DNA from: Capilliphycus salinus
GTDB taxonomy: Bacteria > Cyanobacteriota > Cyanobacteriia > Cyanobacteriales > Microcoleaceae
Assembly: GCF_047276495.1 (NCBI RefSeq)
Contig: NZ_CP178543.1
Location: forward strand, 3,100,001-3,164,000
Reading direction: 5' to 3'
Length of the DNA: 64,000 nucleotides
Below, one piece after another: positions 1 through 9,335 of this stretch. Numbering within the stretch: the first letter of the stretch is position 1; the number at the start of each line of letters is the position of its first letter. A model generated the notes under the pieces. It was not told the DNA's origin. It did no database searches and was given only the letters and a program-made list of their open reading frames with translations. A program made the position numbers and the translations under genes.

Positions 1-507
1 TTAAGGTTAGCTATTGCTCATGCAACAGAAGTTTATATTCCCTTAAATATCAATCAATCCCCCTTTAATGTGGGCGTACCCATTGAGTTAGTTGAATTAA
101 CTTTTGAGGAGGTACAAGAATTTGCTCAAAAACAGGGATTAAACTTACAAACTGCTGAAATAGAGCAATTGATTAACTTAGTTGGAGGACATCCCTACTT
201 ATTACAACGAGCATTTTATCGCCTCGTCCGTCAAGAAATTTCTGTAGTAGAACTGTGCAGAAAAGCAACAACTGAATCGGGAATTTATTGCAATCATTTA
301 CGCGGACATTTATTGAATTTACAACAGTATCCCGAGTTAGAAGCGGCTCTGGGGGAAGTTGTTCGTTCCTCTGATGCAGTTAACTTAAACCCCAAACTTG
401 CTTATCAATTAAAAAGTTTAGGTTTAGTTAAATACCAGGGAAATAATGTGGTTCCAAGCTGTGAACTTTATCGTCAGTATTTTGAGCAATACTTAGAGGT
501 AAAATAA
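1..507 (+). CDS. AAA-like domain protein, 5' end outside window
   Basis: The reading frame is open from base 1, so the N-terminus with the Walker motifs lies upstream. The visible 168 residues resemble the C-terminal half of cyanobacterial AAA-like (PF14516-type, STAND-related) ATPases: the SPFNVG segment and the GGHPYLLQ motif both recur in the next gene. A winged-helix-like tail follows. The stop overlaps the next start by one base (TAATG), so the two AAA-like genes are probably translated together. Partner and substrate are unknown. These proteins often sit beside caspase-like proteases or WD40 proteins, and a caspase gene does follow here. Confidence 0.75.
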   Translation, partial: LRLAIAHATEVYIPLNINQSPFNVGVPIELVELTFEEVQEFAQKQGLNLQTAEIEQLINLVGGHPYLLQRAFYRLVRQEISVVELCRKATTESGIYCNHLRGHLLNLQQYPELEAALGEVVRSSDAVNLNPKLAYQLKSLGLVKYQGNNVVPSCELYRQYFEQYLEVK

Positions 508-2288
508 TGAGTCAAGATCTGAACTCAACTTATGAATATCAAGTCGGAGGAGGTTTATCCACTTCTGCACCCAGTTATGTAATCCGACAAGCAGACGATC
601 AACTGTATGAAGGGTTGAAAGCTGGAAAATTTTGTTACGTGCTTAATTCCCGACAAATGGGTAAATCTAGCCTGCGAGTTCGGACAATGAAAAGACTAGA
701 AGCAGAAAATATTCAATGTGCGGCGATTGATCTTTCTCAGATTAGAAGTCAGGATGTGACGCCGGAAAAGTGGTATAAAGGAGTATTTTATGAACTGGTC
801 AATAAATTAAATCTAGAAACTAAAATTAATCGAAATACCTGGTGGAATCAACTAGAAGATCTGCCAGTTTCTCAAAGAATTTATCGTTTTTTTAGAGAAA
901 TTTTATTCTTAAATTGTTCTCACAAAATTGTAATTTTATTCGATGAGATTGACAGCCTTTTAAGTTTTGATTTTTCCCTAGAAGATTTTTTTATTTTAAT
1001 TCGATCCTGTTACGAAAATCGGGCGGAAGATGCAAACTTTTATCGTTTAAATTTTGCTCTTTTTGGTGTAACAAGTCCCTCCGAATTGATTGTCAATAAA
1101 ACCCAAACTCCCTTTAATATCGGTCAAGCGATTGAACTTAACGGATTTCAGCCAACAGAAGTTCAACCGTTAGCAGCAGGATTGGTTGGGTATCATCAAA
1201 ATCCCGAAAAACTCCTGGATAAAATACTATTTTGGACGGGAGGACAACCGTTTATCACTCAAAAATTGTGCCAGCTAATCCGGACCTCTAACTTCGCTTT
1301 AGATCGGGGAAAAAATCCAATAGAATCGGTGGATGAATTGGTGCGAACCCGGATTATTGAACAGTGGGAAATTCACGATGAACCCGAACATTTAAAGACC
1401 ATTCGAGATCGAATCTTATTTAACGAACAGCGTGCCGGTCGATTACTCGGACTCTACCAAAAAATTTTACAGCAAGGGGAAATTTTAGCCGAAGGAACAC
1501 CCGAACAACTTGAACTTTGTTTATCGGGATTGGTGAAAAGACACCAGGGAAAGCTGAAAGTGTTTAATCCCATTTATGCCGAAATTTTTAATCAAAATTG
1601 GGTGCAACAGAGTCTTAGTAACTTGCGACCTTATGCGGAAAATTTTCTTCAGTGGAAGCGTTCAAACGGTGAGGATAAATCTCGACTGTTGCGAGGACAA
1701 GCGTTGCAAGAAGCGCTGGCTTGGGCGAAAGATAAAAGTTTAAGCGAAGAAGATTTTAAGTTTTTATCGGAGAGTCAAACTTGGGATAAATTAGAAATTG
1801 AAACCACGTTAAAATCAATTCAACTCGCCTTGAAACTTGAACAGGAGTTTACTCGAAAACAGAGAGAAGAAACTGAAGCTTTAAATTCTTCGATTCGTCA
1901 TATCGGAGACTGGATGAGTTTAATTTTGCAAGGAAATTATCATCAAATTCTGCAAAAGCTTGATCGAATAGAAACCGGAACCGAGGGAATTTTAACAACA
2001 ATTATTTCATTGGTTCGGCAATTGATAAAAGCCATGAGACAACGAGAAGAATACCTGCGAACAACTCCAACGCCGAGAAGCAAACAAGAGGGAGAAATTT
2101 CGGGCGAAGTCACTTCAACACCCCGATCGCTTCCCCCTCGCAACTCTCAACGCAATTCGAGATCAGATCCGTTAAATGAGGAGATAGAAAATAATCAAAC
2201 CGATCTGCAACGAGAGTTGAATGAACTTGTCAATTCAGATTATATTCAAATGATACAACAAAGAGCCAAAGCATACCATGACTCGTAA
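507..2288 (+). CDS. AAA-like (PF14516-type) ATPase
   Basis: A 593-residue protein with a P-loop variant at residues 47-56 (NSRQMGKSSL), Walker B at about 141-152 (IVILFDEIDSLL) and the family motif TGGQPFITQ near 247. Charged helices then lead to a Ser/Pro/Arg-rich linker at about 520-555. The family consists of cytoplasmic STAND-like NTPases thought to act as molecular switches; no substrate is established. It overlaps the preceding gene by 1 nt and the caspase gene by 11 nt, forming a tight operon. The pairing suggests that the ATPase senses a signal and the caspase fold executes it. That role is inference. Confidence 0.82.
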   Translation: MSQDLNSTYEYQVGGGLSTSAPSYVIRQADDQLYEGLKAGKFCYVLNSRQMGKSSLRVRTMKRLEAENIQCAAIDLSQIRSQDVTPEKWYKGVFYELVNKLNLETKINRNTWWNQLEDLPVSQRIYRFFREILFLNCSHKIVILFDEIDSLLSFDFSLEDFFILIRSCYENRAEDANFYRLNFALFGVTSPSELIVNKTQTPFNIGQAIELNGFQPTEVQPLAAGLVGYHQNPEKLLDKILFWTGGQPFITQKLCQLIRTSNFALDRGKNPIESVDELVRTRIIEQWEIHDEPEHLKTIRDRILFNEQRAGRLLGLYQKILQQGEILAEGTPEQLELCLSGLVKRHQGKLKVFNPIYAEIFNQNWVQQSLSNLRPYAENFLQWKRSNGEDKSRLLRGQALQEALAWAKDKSLSEEDFKFLSESQTWDKLEIETTLKSIQLALKLEQEFTRKQREETEALNSSIRHIGDWMSLILQGNYHQILQKLDRIETGTEGILTTIISLVRQLIKAMRQREEYLRTTPTPRSKQEGEISGEVTSTPRSLPPRNSQRNSRSDPLNEEIENNQTDLQRELNELVNSDYIQMIQQRAKAYHDS

Positions 2289-2901
2289 TCTTTACGCCTT
2301 ACTGGTTGGGATAGATAACTACCGCGATCCCGTTCCTCCCCTGAAAGGGTGCGTTAATGATGTGATGGCGATCGCAGCATATTTACAACAGCGTATTACT
2401 CAACAAGACTATCAACTTCATCTGCAAATTCTCACCGAAGAACAAGCCACTCGTTCAGCAATTATTAATAGTTTTAAAACCTTTCTTACCCAAGCGGAAA
2501 GTGAAGATATAGCTTTATTTTATTACAGTGGTCATGGTTCTCAAGAAGAATCTCCGCCAGAATTTTGGGTTGTAGAACCCGATCGCCTCGATGAAACTCT
2601 TGTTTGTTGGGATAGTCGAACGGAGAACGGATGGGATCTCGCCGATAAAGAACTCGCCCATTTGATCGCCCAAGTTTCCCAAAAAAATCCTCATTTGGTG
2701 ATTATTTTGGACTGCTGTCATTCCGCAGGAGGGGCGCGAAGTGAGGAACTAGATTCTACTGTGCGTTGGGTTGCTCCCGATCGACGTCAACGCCCTTTAG
2801 AAAGTTTTATTGTTTCTCCGTCTGATACGGTTTCTGTGGCTACTTCTCGCAGTTTAAAACCCACATCTGCACTAACAAAAACGAGTGTAGACGATCACTA
2901 A
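2278..2901 (+). pseudogene. caspase-family (peptidase C14) protease, C-terminally truncated
   Basis: The first roughly 190 residues are a clear caspase p20-like fold: N-terminal LYALLVGIDNY, catalytic His86 in YYSGHGSQ and catalytic Cys147 in DCCHSAG. After ATSRSLKP the frame runs into sequence that, on the other strand, is an ISL3-type transposase start, and it stops after about 15 unrelated residues. The gene therefore looks interrupted by a former IS insertion and deletion. Bacterial metacaspase-like enzymes are Arg/Lys-specific proteases linked to cell death or immunity. The catalytic dyad is intact, so residual activity is possible, but the usual C-terminal region is gone. Confidence 0.75.
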
Positions 2902-3034
2902 CTTTCTGGCAACCTGGGCAGCAAGCTATTTTAGAGCAGGCTTCTACCTCTAAAATTAGAGTTTTTTCAATTTCTTTCTTGGATTTTACTATTACTCCGG
3001 GCAATTTGAGAATTTTAGTAAGCTCTCGTTTCAT
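2890..3034 (-). pseudogene. ISL3-family transposase N-terminal fragment
   Basis: The minus strand reads MKRELTKILKLPGVIVKS, then a Cys-rich stretch (CCPGCQKVSDRLHS). This matches the N-terminal zinc-finger region of ISL3-family transposases. After about 50 residues it runs into caspase-derived sequence and ends. No DDE domain or terminal repeats remain. It marks the event that truncated the caspase gene. Family assignment rests on the short Cys motif and is moderately sure. Confidence 0.55.
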
Positions 3035-3065
3035 ACTTACTTATTTGACAAAGTTTACTAATAGT

Positions 3066-3362
3066 TTAGCATAACAAGTACCGAAGAACCGAATTACAAT
3101 CAAAAGGATGGGTTGTGCTAAAATTGGAATGAATCGGAACGGGTTGCCAAAGAAAGTCGAAGGGAATATCCGCCCAAGTTTGATTCCACAGTTGTCGAAA
3201 ATCAGCTTGAGTTGATAACCCCGAAGCGATCGCCGACCAAGAAAAAGAGCGGTGATGGGAATCAACAAACCGAACAACCACTGCGTCCCTTTGCCCAATT
3301 TTCAGGGGAACCTGATGGGCGGTTGCGTGATTAATATTGCCATCCGAACAAAGTTTCATCAA
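3066..3362 (-). CDS. unrecognised small protein or gene fragment
   Basis: An ORF of 98 residues. The composition looks protein-like (LWNQTWADIPFDFLWQPVPI, then HPFDC) and recalls, weakly, the W..PP......PFEF pattern of DUF6940 proteins, which are about twice as long. It stops abruptly after LRYLLC. A second ORF overlaps it in another frame (3041-3298), so even the frame is uncertain. It lies among broken genes and may itself be a remnant. No function assigned. The rest of 3035-3453 shows no other supportable feature. Confidence 0.25.
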   Translation of the reverse strand: MMKLCSDGNINHATAHQVPLKIGQRDAVVVRFVDSHHRSFSWSAIASGLSTQADFRQLWNQTWADIPFDFLWQPVPIHSNFSTTHPFDCNSVLRYLLC

Positions 3363-3453
3363 TACATCCGTTGTTAGAACTCTTGAGAGTTTAACAAATT
3401 GAATTTAAGAGCCAATTAAATTCCCGGAATTTCTAAACGGTGGAGTTTGGATT

Positions 3454-4161
3454 CTACAAACCTTCAATCTGTCCCACAATTTCCAACTCTCCTTGAGAAT
3501 TGGCTTTGACGACGACGCTATCAGCTTGGGACAGACCCACCCCGACGAGCGCTTGAATATTCGCAAAATGCGACACCATAATTATGACTCCCGATGTGTT
3601 TTGATGGTTTACAATTTGCTGACGAGTTTGGGCAATTTGTTCGGCTTCGTTGGTGCGATCCTCAAAAGTTGAATTTAAGGCGGGAAATTGCTCAACTTCC
3701 CCTAAATTCAACAGTTCTGCTGTGTCTAAACAACGACAGTATTGACTTGATAAAACCTGATGAATCGGAATTTGGCGTGCGCGAAAGATTTCACCGATGC
3801 GAGTCGCCTGTTCTCGACCCGCTTGTGAGAGGTTGCGTTGGGTCGCACAATTATCGAGTTCAAATCCCGGCGGGTCGCCCGTTCCCGCAACGGTTTGAGC
3901 GTGACGCATTGCAACGACGTACCCCCTTCCCTGTCTCATTTGCTCCCAAATATCGGGTGCGGTGTTTTCGGTTGGGGTTGGAGTCGCCGACGAAGTTTCT
4001 GACTTTGGTAACGGTGTGGGTTCAGAAGCGGGAGTCCTGGCAATTGGGGAAGAGACTTCGCTTAAGTGGCTCAAATCACGGTGAGAATTGTCGGATGTGC
4101 AACTTATTGTAATTACACCACTTAATCCTATTAATAACAAAAATCGGCGGATGGATTTCAT
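3454..4161 (-). CDS. exported histidine phosphatase family protein
   Basis: A 235-residue protein. The hydrophobic N-terminus ends at Cys21 (a weak lipobox), followed by a Ser/Pro/Thr-rich linker to about residue 70, suggesting export and perhaps lipidation. The phosphatase domain has the family signature as MRHAQT (His87; the usual RHG is RHA), and a second core His in MVSHFANI (His198). The family (phosphoglycerate mutase-like, branch 2 enzymes such as SixA and Ais) removes phosphate through a phospho-His intermediate. The substrate cannot be told from sequence. It is the only apparently intact gene between two relics. Confidence 0.75.
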   Translation of the reverse strand: MKSIRRFLLLIGLSGVITISCTSDNSHRDLSHLSEVSSPIARTPASEPTPLPKSETSSATPTPTENTAPDIWEQMRQGRGYVVAMRHAQTVAGTGDPPGFELDNCATQRNLSQAGREQATRIGEIFRARQIPIHQVLSSQYCRCLDTAELLNLGEVEQFPALNSTFEDRTNEAEQIAQTRQQIVNHQNTSGVIIMVSHFANIQALVGVGLSQADSVVVKANSQGELEIVGQIEGL

Positions 4162-4244
4162 CTTAAGTTATGGTTTGGATTGTTGTGACGCTGACAACGT
4201 GCTTTATTGTTTGCGCTCTAAGTTTAGACTGAAAACCCCGCCAA

Positions 4245-4709
4245 TTAGCGAAAACCCGTCACCCTCAAAGGAACTCCGTTGGAAGGAGCAAGCGTACCGC
4301 CGCGACGCATGGGTTTAATCGGTTGATGACTCGCCAATTCTAAATTGTACTTGGATAAAATTGAAGCGAGAACCAACTTCATTTCCAACATCGCCAAAGC
4401 ATAACCCAAACACAGCCTCACCCCGCCCCCAAACGGAAGAAACTCGTAGGGACTATATTGACGCTGTAAAAATCTTTCGGGTTGGAATTGTTTGGAATTC
4501 GGATATAAATCTTCTCGGTGATGGGTCGAATAAATACAGGGAACGAACGTTGTCCCGGCTGTAAATTGACGGCCCATAATTTCTAAATTTTGGATGGAAA
4601 TTCGGGCTAAAGCAAATGGTACAATAGGATAAAGTCGCAAGGTTTCCTGACAAACTGCCGTTAAATAGGGAAGGCGAGAAATCTCAATGGGAAACCAAAG
4701 CGATCGCAC
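4245..4709 (-). pseudogene. cytochrome P450, C-terminal fragment
   Basis: The 154 residues cover only the last third of a P450 (usually about 450). They keep the ExxR motif of helix K (ETLRLYP), the PERF motif and the haem-binding loop FLPFGGGVRLCLGYALA with its axial Cys. The I-helix oxygen-binding region and everything N-terminal are missing; the start is only the first in-frame ATG. Upstream DNA switches to an unrelated opposite-strand fragment, so this is a deletion relic unlikely to fold as an enzyme. Confidence 0.8.
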
Positions 4710-4756
4710 TCACCCCCTCCCATCAACCTCAACCACTACTTTCACACTCTCACCAA

Positions 4757-4888
4757 CTTCCCCGCATCAATGCAAGTCCGTACCCGATAAACCCGCTGCG
4801 CGAACCCATTAATGAGTATTGTTCTCGCTGCGGTGACTGGTTAATTATCGGTTATAGTGATGAACAACTGGCAAATGCTCCAGTCTAA
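4757..4888 (+). pseudogene. C-terminal fragment of an unidentified small protein
   Basis: An in-frame run ends ...PYPINPLREPINEYCSRCGDW and LIIGYSDEQLANAPV before TAA. It looks like a genuine C-terminus with a CxxC pair (CSRCGDW), but no plausible start or N-terminal part is present. It abuts the truncated P450 on the opposite strand, so the junction near 4710-4760 is probably a deletion or rearrangement point. Family not recognised. Confidence 0.3.
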
Positions 4889-4907
4889 TAGTTTGTAATG
4901 ATAGAAT

Positions 4908-6677
4908 TCAATTTAACTTAATCAATGCTCCTTTAACAGTAATAACTCCACGCGCTTGGATATCAATCTTACCTGCTGAGTTCAAGCTAATTCCGGTACG
5001 ATCCATCCTGAATGTATGACTTGGAGTTTTCACTTCAATATAATTATTTTTATCATCTAATCGTAACTCATGTTTGCCCTTGGTTTTAACTTCGATAGCC
5101 TTTTCGGTGTCATTTAACCGAATCTGATGTCCGTCTGTTGTCTGAATATAAACACCCGCTTTACTATTCCCTTGATCTTCTTCTATAAACTGAATTTGAT
5201 GACCCGTGCGGGTTTTGAATGTTCGCACTCGGACATTACTATTTTGAACGCTTTCAGCGACTCGATTTGGAGGAAGATCTTTACCGTTCCAAACCCCTCC
5301 TAAAATGTAAGGACGGTGAATATTTCCATGCTCAAATCCAACTAATACTTCATCATTAATTTCTGGCAAACAGTCAAATCCTCGTCCCTTTCCCGCACCA
5401 ATTGCTACAACTCTAGCCCAATGACTCGCGTGGGCATTTTCTCCGGTTTTAGGGGTGAGGGTGGGAAACCAAACTTTGACTCGCCCCAACCCTTCGGGAT
5501 CTTGATTATCGGTGACAATTCCAACTAAAAAAGTTTGTCCGGGTTGAAGACGGGTAGGGGGAGAAAGTGTTGTTAATAAATCGCCTCCGCGCAATCCCCG
5601 TACACTAAACTCGGTGGTATATACTCGTTCAAAATAGGTGTGGCGAGTCTCCGTCACGTAGTAGGAACCGCTGTGTTTTCCTAACTCTTCTAATATTACC
5701 GTTCGTCCGGGTCGAATGTTAGGATTTCCCTCGGCTTGAGCGTCTGCGTAAACAAATTGTCCGCCCAATTCATCAAATAAAGCTTGGGCGATAGCATCCG
5801 CTTCTTTGGGTGTAGAAATGGGTTGATCGATAACATAAACTGTCGGTTTGGTCGGTTTTCCTTTAAATTCAGAAATTGCCACACTCCCTTGACCATTTTG
5901 GGTTGTTGTGAGAACATTTTCAGAATTACGAGTCGAAACAATTGGCTTTTTTTGTTTGTAGTCCCAAGCTCTAACATTGACTTCTTTAACCTGTTCGGCG
6001 CTGGTAACGCGCACTCGAAAACTACGCAAGTCTGTCAGCCATGTGAGTTTTATTTTTTGAGTCGATGTTGGGCGACGAAAGTTTAATTTTCCATCTTGAA
6101 CAAACAGTTCAAATCCTATTCTAGCAGCCCGTTCTCGCAAAAATTCCATGTTGGTTTGATTGTTTTGAAAAACGTACTCGTGGGGAATTCCACTCTCATC
6201 AATTTGACCGGGTTCTATAACAACTTCAGCCAGAATCTTCTTGACAATATCGCTATCCGTCATTCCTTGAAACGAACGATTCCACCGTCCCCGATGTAAA
6301 CGATGGGAAATATCATAACCTCGAATTACAATCGGCGCTTGGGATTGTTCCGTGAAATGGGTTTCAATGGCTGTAATTTCTCCTTCTATTAAATATTCTT
6401 CTTTTTCTTCGCTAAAGTCTTGAGATTCTGTTGTACTTGAACTAAAACCTATTTTAACTTTTTTGCCAAATTGTAGCAGGTCTTGATGTTTCCACTTTTT
6501 TTCCTCTTGACGACCCGGGAAATAGTCATTTCTAATTACAATGGTGAACATTGCGGGTAGATGCAGACTTTCTTCGACAATGATTTGAACTACATCTTCC
6601 AAAACCAGCTTCATTTTTTCAGCGGATTGACCTTCAATAGAAACTTTCGGAAGTGCGAGATAATTTCCTGATGTCAT
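4908..6677 (-). CDS. CIS spike protein, VgrG/Pvc8-like (gp27/gp5 type)
   Basis: A 589-residue spike protein. About residues 1-370 correspond to the late-control-D/gp27-like base. Residues 380-470 form the gp5 OB-fold domain (VGIVTDNQDPEGLGRVKVWF, then HASHWARVV and GFDCLPEINDEVLVGFEHG). The C-terminus has short beta-helix repeats (GHQIRLNDTEKAIEVKTKGK). In eCIS this trimer sits at the centre of the baseplate, plugs the tube and carries the PAAR tip, encoded here 35 kb away at 40146. It is last in a minus-strand run after the Pvc7-like gene. No cargo domain is fused to it. Confidence 0.92.
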   Translation of the reverse strand: MTSGNYLALPKVSIEGQSAEKMKLVLEDVVQIIVEESLHLPAMFTIVIRNDYFPGRQEEKKWKHQDLLQFGKKVKIGFSSSTTESQDFSEEKEEYLIEGEITAIETHFTEQSQAPIVIRGYDISHRLHRGRWNRSFQGMTDSDIVKKILAEVVIEPGQIDESGIPHEYVFQNNQTNMEFLRERAARIGFELFVQDGKLNFRRPTSTQKIKLTWLTDLRSFRVRVTSAEQVKEVNVRAWDYKQKKPIVSTRNSENVLTTTQNGQGSVAISEFKGKPTKPTVYVIDQPISTPKEADAIAQALFDELGGQFVYADAQAEGNPNIRPGRTVILEELGKHSGSYYVTETRHTYFERVYTTEFSVRGLRGGDLLTTLSPPTRLQPGQTFLVGIVTDNQDPEGLGRVKVWFPTLTPKTGENAHASHWARVVAIGAGKGRGFDCLPEINDEVLVGFEHGNIHRPYILGGVWNGKDLPPNRVAESVQNSNVRVRTFKTRTGHQIQFIEEDQGNSKAGVYIQTTDGHQIRLNDTEKAIEVKTKGKHELRLDDKNNYIEVKTPSHTFRMDRTGISLNSAGKIDIQARGVITVKGALIKLN

Positions 6678-6747
6678 AGGAGTTAATTCTTAAAAAGAGT
6701 TGTTGATTCGATTGAGATTGGGATGAATTTAAGACCGAATTTGCCGA

Positions 6748-7311
6748 TTATTTTTTGCGTTTCTTATCTTTACGATTATTTAAACTATCATTTTCACGAC
6801 GAACTGTAGAAACTTGATCGGAGACTTTATCAATTTTATCGTCAACTCGAAGCGACCCGGAAGGCTGAGTATCTTCTACCTCTTTCAGGGTTAAACTATC
6901 GATAACTGCTCTCACGGGGGTTCCATCGCTGAGAAACATTGTAAGTTTATAGTTGAGTCGTTCGATAAAGCATCGCCGAAGATAAACTTGATTTCCCCAA
7001 ATTAACATATAAATTGGCGGACGTTCTTTTCCTTTCGCAAATTCTACAGCTTTCCGAAAGGGTTCAATAAAAGCTGTTACCACGTTAATTCCGGCTTCAT
7101 AGGTATCAAATAAAATATTATTAATTGTCACTTTGTAGGCTTTGGTGTGCGAAAAGCTGACTTTAGGAATTCCGCGATCTTGACTCCGCGAACCGGGATT
7201 ATCTGCGGTTTCTACGACCCCCTCAAATACCAATTCTCCGGGGTTAAACATAAAGACGATATCCGGTGCATTATCCTGACATTTTAGAGTGGCTTTAACA
7301 AGCTGTGTCAT
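6748..7311 (-). CDS. CIS tube protein of the Pvc7/Afp7 type
   Basis: A 187-residue protein with the N-terminal domain typical of contractile injection system tube proteins (CIS_tube): FMFNPGELVFEG, FSHTKAYKVTINNILFDTYE and a TFIEPFRKAVEF helix. The tail is very basic (RKDKKRKK) and replaces the LysM domain of longer homologues. It should join the inner tube to the spike hub. Its place directly upstream of the VgrG-like spike gene is the canonical eCIS order (Pvc7-Pvc8). A good GGAG-type ribosome site precedes the ATG. Confidence 0.85.
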   Translation of the reverse strand: MTQLVKATLKCQDNAPDIVFMFNPGELVFEGVVETADNPGSRSQDRGIPKVSFSHTKAYKVTINNILFDTYEAGINVVTAFIEPFRKAVEFAKGKERPPIYMLIWGNQVYLRRCFIERLNYKLTMFLSDGTPVRAVIDSLTLKEVEDTQPSGSLRVDDKIDKVSDQVSTVRRENDSLNNRKDKKRKK

Positions 7312-7349
7312 AATAGTCTCCTTGAAAAATCATTAAGAATCTACATTGT

Positions 7350-8669
7350 TTACCGGGGGATATTACCCGTATAATAAAATCCCAAACGTTCTCGATCTGT
7401 CTCTATTTTAAATTGTAATAGTTGATAAACTTTTCGGGTGAGTATTTGTAATTTATAATTGACTAATGAAACCGTCGATCCGGTTTGGGTTTGAAGCTGT
7501 CCGACCGGAGATGTATTTGAGGAAAATGCGGATGCTTTTACGGGATTTGTTTGACTGATAGTATCCACCCAAGCTAGAGAACCATCAGTTTTGAAATGAT
7601 GACTTTCTCGTTCTCTTTCTAACTTTTGTCGCAATAAATTATAAACTTTTCGCGCTAACATTTCCAACTGTTCCTCATCAATTAAAACGGGTTCTTCGCG
7701 TTCTCCCATTACTTTTTCCGCTTGGGTTGGGGAACTTGAAACCGATGCTGGACTATCTGGAATAGATTCTTTTTGTTCTCTTGTAATCAATTTTGAACTC
7801 TCTGAAGTCAATTGAGAATTAGATGAGGGGTTGAAGTTCTCATAATCGATAAGTTCCGTCAGATTTGACCATGACTTTTGTACATTGTCTGTTGCTGGAA
7901 CACTTTCGGCGCTGAGATTAAATTGACTTGACCAAGGTTCTGGTATTTCATCATTTTGAAAATCAGTTTTCTCGGGTGAAGGTTCTGAAGTTTTTGGAGA
8001 TACAATCAAATCTGATTGTTGAATTAAAGGTGAATGGGATTGTATCAGATTTAGATTGGTTAAGTTTTCGGAATTCACACTCGGTTGAATTGGAAAGGCT
8101 TGATTTTCTGGAGTTGAATCAATAGATTGTGTAGAACTAAAATTAGAAATAGGTTGAGAAATATCGCCTGACCATTTGGGTTGAACGACGGGTAAATTAT
8201 CGGATTTATTGTTTATTGATTGGCTTTCTGAGTCTTCGGGTGTTTGCGGAGAAAGTTTTTTATCAGAAATCGTGGTGAGAATTCGAGATTGAGTTTGAAT
8301 TAATTGTTCACCCAAGCGAGGATGAAGTTCTGAAAGCGGGTTATTTTGCAGGTTTTCTTCTGGGGAAGGGTGAGTTTCAGATTCTTCTGTACTTTCATAA
8401 ATATTGCGGTTAATATTCGCTTCTGATGTAGATTCTAACTCGGAGTCATCATCGACAAATCTATTAATTATAGAGATGGGTTTTTGGGGAGTTTCTGAAC
8501 CCGATAAACTCTCTTGAAAAGTGAACAAATTCTCTGAATTTTCTACAGTTTGGGATAACATTAATTGTGCAGTTTGAATCAGAGGCGATCCCACTTTTAA
8601 CATTCCCTGTCGTCCCAACGTTTCGGGAGGACGTAAATAATCATTTAAACCCAAAGGAGATGTAGACAT
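7350..8669 (-). CDS. low-complexity CIS-cluster protein with two copies of a helical motif
   Basis: A 439-residue protein, mostly a disordered Ser/Gln/Asn/Glu/Pro-rich linker with no signal peptide. Two similar amphipathic helices stand out: EMLARKVYNLLRQKLERERE at about residues 335-355 and QILTRKVYQLLQFKIETDRE near the C-terminus (about 410-430). The 50-residue product of 9335-9487 carries a third version. It lies between the gp19-like and Pvc7-like genes, where other eCIS encode the small Pvc6/DUF5908 protein. I infer a flexible baseplate adaptor; function unproven. Confidence 0.6.
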   Translation of the reverse strand: MSTSPLGLNDYLRPPETLGRQGMLKVGSPLIQTAQLMLSQTVENSENLFTFQESLSGSETPQKPISIINRFVDDDSELESTSEANINRNIYESTEESETHPSPEENLQNNPLSELHPRLGEQLIQTQSRILTTISDKKLSPQTPEDSESQSINNKSDNLPVVQPKWSGDISQPISNFSSTQSIDSTPENQAFPIQPSVNSENLTNLNLIQSHSPLIQQSDLIVSPKTSEPSPEKTDFQNDEIPEPWSSQFNLSAESVPATDNVQKSWSNLTELIDYENFNPSSNSQLTSESSKLITREQKESIPDSPASVSSSPTQAEKVMGEREEPVLIDEEQLEMLARKVYNLLRQKLERERESHHFKTDGSLAWVDTISQTNPVKASAFSSNTSPVGQLQTQTGSTVSLVNYKLQILTRKVYQLLQFKIETDRERLGFYYTGNIPR

Positions 8670-8720
8670 TGTTAATTCACCTTTCGCTAATTCAACTCAA
8701 AAAAATGGCAATTTTAGAAT

Positions 8721-9335
8721 TTATCTCCTTTTCTTGCTTGTATTAGAATTGGTTTGACTGGCTTGATTAAAAGGTTTTGTTCCAACGTTGGTTAAGTCAC
8801 TCGCAAAATAGCCTAAATTACCGCGAGTTAATGGACTGGACGGATTAAATCCTCCTGTTTGCTGTCCCAAACTCCCTCCTTTATTAATTGTCAAACCTTC
8901 GTAGGCTAAGGTTAATTCTTCAATCGCAACGGTATTAGAGTCGGCTTGAAAAGAGGGTGCTTTCCAACCAACCGGAACCGAACCAATCAGCGTCCAAGAT
9001 TGCATGGTTTCCCCTTCTTGATTGAACAGTAACAGGGTAACGTTTAAACGGGTTTTTTTGGGTTCTCGCAAAACTTTTTCTATCCAATTTAAAAAGGTTA
9101 AATCATTTGTAATTCCTCGCTTTAAGGTGACTTCTGTAAATTCGGCTTGTCCTAAAATAATCCGTTGTTGATCGTTGACACCCCCTTCATTGTAGGTTTC
9201 TCGCTTGATATTTATCCCCAAACCCGAACACTCGCTAAAACAAGCTGAAATCTGGCTATCAATTTCTACATAAAATCGATTCGCCGTCACATAATTGAGT
9301 TCGTAAGCTGAGGGATCTTGACGATTCATTTTCAT
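8721..9335 (-). CDS. gp19-fold phage tail tube-like protein (third tube paralogue)
   Basis: A T4 gp19-type tail tube protein: RFYVEIDSQISACFSECSGL, GQAEFTEVTLKRG, LNWIEKVL and AIEELTLAYEGL. The C-terminus has an extra Gly/Ser/Asn-rich tail. I place the start at the ATG at 9335 because a GGAG site lies 8 nt upstream; a longer frame would begin at 9359. That ATG overlaps the stop of the 50-residue gene (TAATG), implying coupling. In eCIS the tube paralogue next to Pvc7 initiates the tube at the baseplate, while the 45872 and 46365 products build the shaft. Confidence 0.88.
   Translation of the reverse strand: MKMNRQDPSAYELNYVTANRFYVEIDSQISACFSECSGLGINIKRETYNEGGVNDQQRIILGQAEFTEVTLKRGITNDLTFLNWIEKVLREPKKTRLNVTLLLFNQEGETMQSWTLIGSVPVGWKAPSFQADSNTVAIEELTLAYEGLTINKGGSLGQQTGGFNPSSPLTRGNLGYFASDLTNVGTKPFNQASQTNSNTSKKRR

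Noticed and set aside
3041..3298. 85-residue hydrophobic minus-strand ORF
   Set aside because: It overlaps a more protein-like frame (3066-3362) and has no supporting feature.
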